Assembly (NCBI GenBank): GCA_030267965.1
Contig: BRYA01000644.1
Location: forward strand, 662-11,612
Length of the DNA: 10,951 nt
Direction: 5' to 3'
From: Triparma columacea
Taxonomy: Eukaryota; Sar; Bolidophyceae; Parmales; Triparmaceae
In this document: piece by piece, positions 1-6,449 of the stretch
Layout of the letters: each line of letters opens with the position of its first letter
How positions within the stretch are numbered: the stretch's first letter is position 1
Translations under genes and position numbers: made by a program
Notes under the pieces: model-generated
Database searches by the model: none
What the model was told of the DNA's origin: nothing
What the model saw: the letters and a program-made list of their open reading frames with translations, nothing else

Positions 1-1192
1 GGAGGGGCGTGAAGGGGGGGGTGGAGGCTGATTCTTGGTGAGAGATTTTAGTGCGAAGAGATTGTAGGAGATTTTTGAATTCCTCAATCGTTAGAGATGA
101 AGACATCAACTTGAAGTGGATGAGGTAGTCGGAGAACTGCTTCTTGAAAAAATCTGGGGAGGGGTCTTGTGATTCTCCAAGGCCCTGCATGACGGAGAGG
201 GGCTTGCATCCTGTGAAGATGTCTTGTGGTGGAGTCAGGTCTGGGGGAAGTCCAACCAAAGACGTCAAGCCCGTGCATCCACGAAAGGAATCTCTACCAA
301 TCTCAGTGACTCCCGTAGGAAGACCCTCCAACGATGTCAAGCCAGTGCATCCACCAAAGGCAGAAAAACCAATCTCAGTGACTCCCATAGGAAGACCCTC
401 CAACGAGGTCAAGCCCGTGCATCCATCAAAGGCATCTCTACTTATCGTAGTGACTCCCGTAGGAAGACCCTCCAACGATGTCAAGCCCGTGCACCCCTTA
501 AAGGCATATCCACCAATCTCAGTGACTCCCGTAGGTAGACCCTCCAAAGACGTCAAGCCCGTGCATCCAGCAAAGGCATATTCATCAATCGTAGTGACTC
601 CCGTAGGAAACCCCTCCAACGACGTCAAGCCCGTGCATTCATAAAAGGCCTCTTTACCAATCGTAGTGACTCCCGTAGGAAGACCCTCCAACGATGTCAA
701 GCCCGTGCATCCACAAAAGGCATTTTTACCAATCGTAGTGAATCCTGTAGGAAAACCCTCCAACGATGTCAAGCCCGTGCATCCTGCAAAGGCAACCTCA
801 CCAATCGTAGTGACTCCCGTAGAACGAAGACCCTCCAACGAAGTCAAGCCCGTGCATCCATAAAAGGCACATTCACCAATCTCAGTGACTCCCGTAGGAA
901 GACCCCCCAACGACGTCAAGCCCGTGCAGTACCAAAAGGCACAGTCACCAATCGTAGTGAATCCCGAAGGAAGACCCTCCAACGACGTCAAGCCTGTGCA
1001 TCCATAAAAGGCATATCCACCAATCATAGTGACTCCCGTAGAACGAAGACCCTCCAATGACGTCAAGCCAGTGCATCCCTTAAAGGCGTTTTCACCAATC
1101 ACAGTTACTCCCTCTGCAACACTGAACCCTTTTATACTTGTATCCCCCTCAAACGACGTTTTCCCGTCGTACACGACGATCTTCTCCTCCAT
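1..1192 (-). CDS. BspA-type (LRR_5) leucine-rich repeat protein, 5' part, runs off left edge
   Basis: The minus strand is open from an ATG at 1192 to the window edge (397 codons, no stop). An in-frame TGA at 1204-1202 just upstream supports this start. After a 35-residue leader come 12 tandem units of the form AFxGCTGLTSLEGLPTGVTxIG, each 24 residues, with two of 25 residues. They span about residues 36-325 and are followed by a degenerate thirteenth (FTGCKPLSVMQGL). The IG..AF..C..L..L spacing is that of BspA/LRR_5 repeats, which form solenoids used for binding in bacteria and protists. Residues from about 345 onward leave the repeat and become ordinary helical sequence (SDYLIHFKL, IEEFKNLLQSL). 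No signal peptide or membrane segment is visible at the N-terminus, so a cytosolic location is inferred. The C-terminus is missing. The ligand is unknown. The repeat family call is firm; the function is not. Confidence 0.9.
   Translation of the reverse strand, partial: MEEKIVVYDGKTSFEGDTSIKGFSVAEGVTVIGENAFKGCTGLTSLEGLRSTGVTMIGGYAFYGCTGLTSLEGLPSGFTTIGDCAFWYCTGLTSLGGLPTGVTEIGECAFYGCTGLTSLEGLRSTGVTTIGEVAFAGCTGLTSLEGFPTGFTTIGKNAFCGCTGLTSLEGLPTGVTTIGKEAFYECTGLTSLEGFPTGVTTIDEYAFAGCTGLTSLEGLPTGVTEIGGYAFKGCTGLTSLEGLPTGVTTISRDAFDGCTGLTSLEGLPMGVTEIGFSAFGGCTGLTSLEGLPTGVTEIGRDSFRGCTGLTSLVGLPPDLTPPQDIFTGCKPLSVMQGLGESQDPSPDFFKKQFSDYLIHFKLMSSSLTIEEFKNLLQSLRTKISHQESASTPPFTPL
246..1090 (-). repeat. Tandem 72-bp coding repeat array (12 units, two of 75 bp)
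   Basis: On the plus strand the core 'cgtcaagcccgtgcatcc' recurs every 72 bp. Measured steps of the gtcaag motif are 264, 336, 408 and 480. Two units are 75 bp because of an extra codon (LRST instead of LPT). The units encode the LRR repeats of the minus-strand gene. Most differences are confined to the three or four variable codons around the AF pair, and much of the rest is identical at the nucleotide level, which points to recent expansion or homogenisation. Confidence 0.92.
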
Positions 1193-1513
1193 TACTGAAC
1201 TTCAGACCTCCGCTTCTTTGCCTGCTCGTAGAAAACCAAAGGAAACAGAGGGTGCAGGAAGGATATCGGGGAGGAAATCGGGGGGGTTAGATATTGAGTG
1301 TATGAAGTGGGAAACTCAGGAGACTCGGGGAAATGAGAGGATAAATCCAATGAGCGGCGGAACGCACCTGATATGATGCTTGAGCTAGGTGATTGATGAG
1401 CACAGTTAGTTAGGGTTGGAAGGAATCCCGAGGTAGAACTCTGGAAAGAAATCAAGAAAATCCCGTTATATATTTTCGTCCCCTTGGGTGGTCCCCATCT
1501 TCCTGTCTTCGAA
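1193..1513. promoter_or_regulatory. Divergent intergenic region between LRR gene and coiled-coil gene
   Basis: These 321 bp separate the ATG of the minus-strand LRR gene from the ATG of the plus-strand coiled-coil gene, so both promoters must lie here. A TATA-like AT-rich stretch (ttatatatttt, about 1465-1475) lies about 40 bp before the plus-strand ATG. The part nearer the LRR gene is purine-rich on the plus strand (about 1240-1340) and so pyrimidine-rich in the sense of the LRR transcript, which may be leader or an unannotated leader intron. No convincing gene is seen. The reading frames present lack a good start and look compositionally non-coding. Confidence 0.5.
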
Positions 1514-4006
1514 ATGTTACATCCTCCCGATCGGGTGGATCAATCGTATGCGGAGTCGTATGCTCGTAGTAAGAATCTCCCGTCGGACGTGAATTCTTCC
1601 AGCTTTGCCCCCACAGCCGGCGGTGACCGAGAGTCCTACACCACCAAATATTCCACTAAGGCTATACTTACGGATAGGGGACAGTACATGTCCTACCTTG
1701 AGTGTCAATTAGAGCGCGTGACTGCGTCTCTATTGGCTCATGGGTCGTTGGAGAAGAGAATGGTGGCTATGGATGAGGCCATGTCCAGGGTTGATGATCG
1801 AATAAGTTCTATGACGAAGGTTGCGAAGCTATCGCAGGTGTGTCTTTTTGCTCCTTCTGTGTTTGATGCTTGCAATTTGCAGCCTTGATTCTCAACCCTC
1901 GCTCTCTCACCTCATCCTCACCCCCCTATCTACCCCACCAAACCCTTCCAGACTTTTGCAGAGAGATGGGGGGAGGACACGGCCACTTCCGTCTCTAGGT
2001 TGACTGAGAGGGTCGCTGCGGTTGAGGGAATGGTAGGAGGGAATCAGAATAGCAACGATGAGACGAAATCACTCATCCAAAATGTGACAGATCACATTTC
2101 GTCTCTGGAGCGGCTGAGGCTTGATGCTAACAAGACGATGGATGATAGATTGGTCACGATGGAAGGCAAGGTCGTGGGGATTTCAACTGAGAACGTTGAG
2201 GCTAGAGGGAAGTTCGCGTCCATTGATCGACGCTTTGAAGAAATGGAGGCAGCGTTTGATTTCAAGTTGGGCGAGGCCGCCAAGGAGACGGATAGGAAGC
2301 TCGACCTTGTGAAGTCCGAGCTCGAGTCAAAGGTGCAACACGTCCAGCGGTCCGTCGAGGTCAAGCTGTCAGAGCAGGCTGCCGAGTTGGCTCGCCTTCG
2401 CCACGAGGCTAGCTTGATGGAGAATAGGATGCTTGCGGCTCTGGCCAAGCAGGCTAACGTTACTCAGGAGCAAATCCAGACCATCCATGAAGTTGTCCAG
2501 CAGTCGTCGGCCGCCCCACTCCACAACCACCGCCAGTCCAACGCCGGTGCTGCCAGGAAGTTTCGTCAGTTCGGGAATTGGGATGACGACGACGACGATG
2601 ACGATGATGGCGGTGGCGGCGATGGCTTTCCTTCAGCTCGTTACTCCAACAATGATGCTGTCGCTGCCAACCTTGTCGATGAGATTGAGGACCTTTACAA
2701 GTCCCTTCGGGAGCAGAAGAAGACTCTCAAGGAGCATGGCCTCATATTGGAGAAGCACGACACCGCCGGGGTTGCCGTTGAGGAGGCCATCGAAAGGGTT
2801 GCCGAAAAGATGCGCGGTCTCGAAACTTCCATCGGTGCGATTGGCAACAATTACTCGACAATGTCTGCGACTCTCTCCAACAAGATCCTTTCATGGCAGA
2901 TGAGCGTCGTTGCTGATTTGGAAAAGAAGCTTGGGGAGGACATCCATTCCCTCTCTTCTGCCCAGGATAGTTTGGATTCGCGGTTGAATGTTTTCAGTGA
3001 GACTGTCGATGTGAAAATGAGCGAGGTCAAGGTGAGAATGGTGGCATGACATGGCGTGTTCTGCGTTCCTGTGAAGTAATCCTTCCCTTACTTATCCTTA
3101 CCCCTCCCACCTTCGACCTCGCAGTCCGAGATAGAAAAGCAACTGTCGTCCTCTGCTTCTTCTGCCGAGGCAGAACTCAAGATGAGCAAGCTCGTCCAGC
3201 ATGAGGTCAGCACGTTGGAGGAGAGGCTCGTGAAGAAGCAGGAGGACGTCCTCCTGTCTTCGCAACAAAAGCTTACCGACCAGCTTCACCGCCAATACAA
3301 GAAGCAGAAGAAGCACCTAAAGCAGCAACAGCAGCTCGAGCAGACCCCGTATTACAACTCGGGGGCAGCGTTCCCTCAGAGCACCGGCGTTGTTCCGTCT
3401 GCGAAGCAGATCAGCAGCGGGGGCGGGATGACTGCTAGGGACCTTCGGGCTGCCGACGAGACTTCGGATGACACCCCTCCACGCCCGGTGGATGAAAATT
3501 ACCATCTGGATAGCAACGCCCCTCCCATGCCTCAACAACGGGAGGAGGAGGAGGAGAACGTTAAGTTGATCCGAATTAGGCGCCAGGTGGAGCGGGAGAG
3601 ACGTAAGGAGGCTGCGCTAGAGCTATACCAGGACGCTAACGAGAGTGACGAGAGCGTGGAGAACCTGTACAGGGAGGTTGTGACGAGGAGGGGCAAGGAC
3701 GGGAAGAAGATTGTGCCGAAGACCGGGCAGAAGGGGCGGGGTGCCTCGAGGACGAGAGGAAGGCAATCAAAGAAGAGTTGGGTCCCGGCAAAGTCGGTCC
3801 CCATCAGGGCGGGTGAGAGGTCCCTCTCCCCTTCCAAGGACGTTCCAAAGCAGGTGACGTACGAGAAGGCCATGCGTCCCTACACCTCCGCCCAGAAACT
3901 TGCCGGTCTCGCCTCTACCACAGAGCCTACCACAACACTGACCGGGACGACAAGAATGTCGGCGTTAAGCTCGGCCGCCTCTGAGCGCCCCAGCGAGATG
4001 TCCTAA
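1514..4006 (+). CDS. Coiled-coil protein with poly-Asp tract and basic tail, three exons
   Basis: Exons 1514-1837, 1952-3031 and 3125-4006 join in phase 0 to give 761 residues ending in TAA. The start is the ATG at 1514 in good context (cgaaATG); the in-frame codon further up at 1484 is TTG. Residues 1-55 are polar. From about residue 56 (RGQYMSYLECQLERV) to about 290 the chain is a long, charged, Leu/Val-heptad coiled coil. A nine-Asp run at 319-327 followed by GGGGDG breaks it. A second coil runs from about 340 through the exon 2/3 junction to about 540, ending in a KQ-rich stretch (KKQKKHLKQQQQ). Another helical, charged block (REEEEENVKLIRIRRQVERE) follows. The last 150 residues are basic, with SR/RG-like and Ser/Thr-rich sequence. 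I do not recognise a named family. A cytoskeletal or centrosome/flagellum scaffold would suit a protein of this type, but that is inference only. Confidence 0.82.
1838..1951 (+). other. Intron 1 of coiled-coil gene (114 nt, phase 0)
   Basis: The donor is CAG|GTGTGT and the acceptor is a C-rich tract ending CCCTTCCAG|ACT. Splicing changes ...KLSQ|VCLF, which soon hits a stop, into ...KLSQ|TFAERWGED, which continues the charged helix. Another in-phase acceptor lies 12 nt downstream (ag at 1962-1963) and would drop four residues. The 1951 acceptor has the better pyrimidine tract. Confidence 0.8.
2582..2632 (+). repeat. GAC/GAT trinucleotide tract coding for nine Asp, then Gly-rich run
   Basis: A simple-sequence tract inside exon 2 of the coiled-coil gene encodes D319-D327 and then GGGGDG. 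It sits at the junction between the two coils and probably forms a flexible acidic hinge. Confidence 0.85.
3032..3124 (+). other. Intron 2 of coiled-coil gene (93 nt, phase 0)
   Basis: The donor is AAG|GTGAGA. The acceptor follows a pyrimidine-rich tract (cccctcccaccttcgacctcgcag). Removing the intron avoids the TGA at 3047-3049 and joins ...KMSEVK to SEIEKQLSSS, keeping a continuous coiled coil. Confidence 0.88.
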
Positions 4007-4120
4007 AAAACAAACGTTGTATGTGATATTTTCGAAACAATGGCAGCACATTCATTACCCTCCTCGTTTCTTTACTCTCCTCCTCCTCCCCCCTCCTCCA
4101 CACCCTCGACACGCGCACGC
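4007..4120. other. Convergent 3' junction (114 bp)
   Basis: The plus-strand coiled-coil gene ends in TAA at 4006 and the minus-strand gene ends in TAG at 4121. Only 114 bp remain for both 3' UTRs, so the transcripts almost certainly overlap. The segment is pyrimidine-rich on the plus strand (about 4057-4100). No AATAAA signal is seen on either strand. Confidence 0.6.
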
Positions 4121-5728
4121 CTAATTCTTCTTGCCAACGACCATGCTACCACTCTTGTAGACCTTCTCTCCTGCCAATAAAGCCGCCTCTGCCCATTTTG
4201 TGTTTTCTGTGATCTTGCTGTTGAACTCAGGGAACATGACGCTGGGCTGGTACTTGAGTTCGTCCGCCCACCAGGGATTGAGGACCTCGTTCATGACAAT
4301 CTGCTTGTCGGTCTTCCACAAGAGTGCCTGCTCCTCCTTGGTGATTCCTGGAGTCTGAAGGAGGTCCCAGGTGTGGTCAGTGGTATTATACTTTTTCATA
4401 TCTGCTATGAGCTTCCTGGCCCTTATGAACTGCTCCTCGGGGGTGAGCCCGGCCTTGGATGGCTTCCTCGGGTCAGCGGATGAAGGCCTTGCAGACGTAG
4501 GTTTCTCGTTACCGGAGATAGAGAGGCCGGAGAGGGCCTGGTTCACGGGTGGCTTGATAGTTCTGCTCTTCCCGCTGCTGCTTCCTGGCCTTCCCCCCCT
4601 GCTGTTAAGCCTCCCCCTGCTTCCAGTCCTTCCCCTGCTAGAACCCCTGCTAGAACCCCTGCTGCTCATGCCGGTTCCTCCCCTGCTCCCCGTTCTTTCT
4701 GCATTTCTTCTCTGGGCCCCAGCCAGCTCCTGCAGGTCGGCGCTCGTGAGGACCGGCTTGACTGGCAGAGCCCTCGAGTCGAAGGCGGGTGTCGCGGACG
4801 TCTTCTGCCGGGCCTGATCCTTTTGGGGGCTTCCGATGTCTGCCCGTGACTTGAACACTGCTGCCTTAGGAGGGCCCTTGGGGGGCAAGCCCCTCTTGGC
4901 CTGGTACTTCGACGAAGGCGACATATTCAGGGCCTCTTTGGCGAGCTTCTCGAGGCGCTCGATGTACTTCCTTCTAACGTCCTGGGGCATGGCGCGGGGG
5001 GATACGTAGCCCGTGGTTGACCTTGCAGTTGTTGAAGAGGCAGGCTCCTCAGGGACGGCTTTCCTCGCGGTGAGCTGCTCCCTGAGTTGCGACGCTTCCT
5101 CCTCTGCCTTCCTAAGTTGGGCCGCAAGGGCGTCCTCACCCTCGACGTTCTCGATCGCGCCCCCGACCAGCGGGAGCTTGGGAATGATGGGGCCTCCTCC
5201 CTCCTTCCCCTCCTCCGAGGCGCCCTCCGATCCCTCCTCTTCCCCATCGAGCAATTCGTCGGAATTGAGGGCTGCCAAAAAGGCGGCCATTTCTGCGTCG
5301 TCTTCAAGGCCAATGACCTTCTCGACTTTCTTCCCAAGAAGGAACTCCTCAGCAGAGACCTCCTCCTTGTCCCAGCCCTCCTCTAGGTAATGATCCTCCG
5401 CGATGTCCCCCTTCTTCTTGAGGAAGTACTCGCAGTACGCGTCGCCTAAGGGCCTCGCCATCTCAGCCGGCTTCTCATTAAGAAGCTCCTCAATTAGCTT
5501 GGCCCGGTCAGGGACGGGGCCCAACCCATGCCTCTTCCTTGCGGAGTCCATGTTCATTGGCTTGTCGATCTCGCTCTGGAAAGGCCCAATCTTGTACGGG
5601 GTGCACAAAACCAGCGCTTTCTCCAAGTTGGTGATTTCTGTGGCATGCTCCTTCCCATCGAACTTTACCCATGGACGAAGCTTTTCCTCAGGGATCATGG
5701 ATGCCTCATCGGCGGTCATCTGGGCCAT
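4121..5728 (-). CDS. Unrecognised 535-residue protein with RG/SRG-rich stretch
   Basis: The start is ATG at 5728, directly after a likely splice acceptor (cccctgtccaag|ATG); the stop is TAG at 4123-4121. The frame is open further upstream to 5821, but that extension begins at a GTGAGT donor and reads through what looks like intron. Residues 1-160 look like a folded, mixed-charge region (KLRPWVKFDG, LCTPYKIGPF, RHGLGPVPDRAKLIEELL). Residues 140-180 are very acidic and 200-225 form a short coiled coil (LRKAEEEASQLREQ). Residues 250-266 form another basic helix. Residues 346-380 are SRG/RG repeats, including the DNA-level repeat tctagcaggggt. Residues 428-535 are a compact, Trp-rich C-terminal block (EEQFIRARKLIADMKKY, HTWDLLQTPGI, NPWWADELKYQPSVMFPEF). 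RG-rich segments often contact RNA, but no RNA-binding domain is visible. No family is recognised. Confidence 0.8.
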   Translation of the reverse strand: MAQMTADEASMIPEEKLRPWVKFDGKEHATEITNLEKALVLCTPYKIGPFQSEIDKPMNMDSARKRHGLGPVPDRAKLIEELLNEKPAEMARPLGDAYCEYFLKKKGDIAEDHYLEEGWDKEEVSAEEFLLGKKVEKVIGLEDDAEMAAFLAALNSDELLDGEEEGSEGASEEGKEGGGPIIPKLPLVGGAIENVEGEDALAAQLRKAEEEASQLREQLTARKAVPEEPASSTTARSTTGYVSPRAMPQDVRRKYIERLEKLAKEALNMSPSSKYQAKRGLPPKGPPKAAVFKSRADIGSPQKDQARQKTSATPAFDSRALPVKPVLTSADLQELAGAQRRNAERTGSRGGTGMSSRGSSRGSSRGRTGSRGRLNSRGGRPGSSSGKSRTIKPPVNQALSGLSISGNEKPTSARPSSADPRKPSKAGLTPEEQFIRARKLIADMKKYNTTDHTWDLLQTPGITKEEQALLWKTDKQIVMNEVLNPWWADELKYQPSVMFPEFNSKITENTKWAEAALLAGEKVYKSGSMVVGKKN

Positions 5729-5821
5729 CTTGGACAGGGGGGGGTCTCCTGGTGGCCTCTTTTTGTCCTCTTTTTTGTCTAACTCGGCCAAGAAGCAGCA
5801 CCAAAAAATTAGGAAACTCAC
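5729..5821 (-). other. Probable leader intron of the minus-strand gene (93 nt)
   Basis: Read on the minus strand, a textbook donor (GGGAGG|GTGAGT) at 5821 is followed by a CCCCCCCC-TGTCCAAG acceptor ending at 5729, immediately before the ATG. The sequence upstream of the donor has a TGA in the frame that would join phase 0 to this ATG, so the upstream exon is probably untranslated. Without a transcript this stays a prediction. Confidence 0.6.
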
Positions 5822-6234
5822 CCTCCCAACCGCCCTCTTCTCCCACTCTGGGCCTCATCTCCTCTTCCACAACATCCCGGAGGAGAAGCAACTGCAACAT
5901 AAGCTCTCACTCTTCTGGTGTCCGAGCGTCGGCGCTCTACATCCATCCCTTGTCCTTTTGAGGGACGTTCTGTCGCGTAGACCAACAGATTCATAGGTAA
6001 GGACTCCCCTGCTGCAGCGGGGGGGAGGGGTGAGGCTAGCTGTTTAGACTTTTATGTACGATTTTCTTTCCTTGTGTCCTCTCCTTCCGCTAACCCGCCG
6101 CGCTGCTGTACTTACTCCCTGATTCGCTGATCTTTTGCAGTTGGTAGCGGGGAGGAAACTCCATACACACACTAAAGTCGTGAGCAGGTTCCGCAGACAG
6201 CGGTACCTACTCTCGGCTTTCCACTTAGGTAACC
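5822..6234. promoter_or_regulatory. Divergent promoter and leader region of the orphan gene and the channel
   Basis: These 413 bp hold no convincing protein gene. The central 175 bp (5822-5996) are bounded by outward-facing donor sites: GTGAGT on the minus strand at 5821 and GTAAGG on the plus strand at 5997. The simplest reading is two divergent transcripts whose first, untranslated exons overlap or abut. No clear TATA box is seen. Plus-strand frames across 5403-5996 are antisense shadows of the minus-strand gene. Confidence 0.45.
5997..6140 (+). other. Possible 5' UTR intron of the channel gene (144 nt)
   Basis: The donor is ATAG|GTAAGG, with branch-like sequences (cgctaacc, ctgat) and a good acceptor tcttttgcag at 6140. 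No coding frame enters from upstream, so both flanks would be untranslated leader. The exon that follows (6141-6234) has an in-frame TAG at 6226 before the ATG at 6235. Confidence 0.45.
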
Positions 6235-6330
6235 ATGATGGCAGCTAGGGGAAACGCTGCTAAGAAGATGTAGGAGCAACATAAGAAGGACAAGAAGAGG
6301 GACTCAAAGATTGATGTTATCTCCCAGGAG
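6235..6330 (+). CDS. Probable first coding exon of the channel, interrupted by an in-frame TAG (or a 12-codon upstream ORF)
   Basis: ATG ATG in good context (gtaaccATGATGG) opens a frame reading MMAARGNAAKKM, then TAG at 6271-6273, then a further 19 charged codons (EQHKKDKKRDSKIDVISQE). The exon ends at a GAG|GTGAGA donor. That donor is in phase 0 with the acceptor at 6425, so the charged segment would continue straight into DLDALQKKMDEEEP of the channel. The residues after the TAG therefore look like real channel N-terminus. A CAG-to-TAG change would explain the stop. It could be a sequencing or assembly error, a nonsense allele, a readthrough codon, or a true stop of an upstream ORF with channel translation starting at 6450. 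I see no splice choice that removes the TAG and keeps the frame. Confidence 0.5.
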
Positions 6331-6425
6331 GTGAGACGAGACCAAAGCGCCAAACACTAATTTTTTACCATCATCCTACACACGACAAACTAACGGCCCT
6401 CTCCCGGCTACTACCACCCCACCAG
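6331..6425 (+). other. Channel intron (95 nt, phase 0)
   Basis: The donor is GAG|GTGAGA, with a branch-like aactaacg about 35 nt before the acceptor and a C-rich acceptor (ctactaccaccccaccag|GAC). Both flanking exons are highly charged and in phase 0. Confidence 0.78.
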
Positions 6426-6449
6426 GACCTCGACGCCCTGCAGAAGAAG

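Noticed and set aside
144..863. Plus-strand repeat protein with a SVTPVGRPSNDVKPVHP-type repeat
   Set aside because: It is the antisense reading of the minus-strand LRR array. The repeat period is a multiple of three, so several frames stay open. It breaks into pieces at 644 and 863, while the minus frame runs unbroken.
1192..1455. 87-codon minus-strand frame upstream of the LRR gene
   Set aside because: It begins at TTG, has low-complexity Ser/Pro/Phe content typical of pyrimidine-rich leader DNA, and ends in a TAATG overlap in a different frame from the LRR gene.
4371..5390. Long plus-strand frames with Leu/Pro/Ser-rich translations
   Set aside because: They lie antisense to the minus-strand orphan gene, have no splice or start support, and have compositions explained by reading RG- and E-rich codons backwards.
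5729..5821. N-terminal extension of the minus-strand orphan protein (MSFLIFWCCFLAEL, membrane-like)
   Set aside because: It starts at GTG, which is part of a GTGAGT splice donor, and it ends at a pyrimidine-rich acceptor just before an ATG. It reads as a leader intron, not a signal or membrane anchor.
6229..6273. Mini-intron (gtaacc...gatgtag) that would remove the in-frame TAG
   Set aside because: It would be only 45 nt, lacks a pyrimidine tract, and joins to an upstream frame that itself ends in TAG at the junction, so it does not rescue a coding start.
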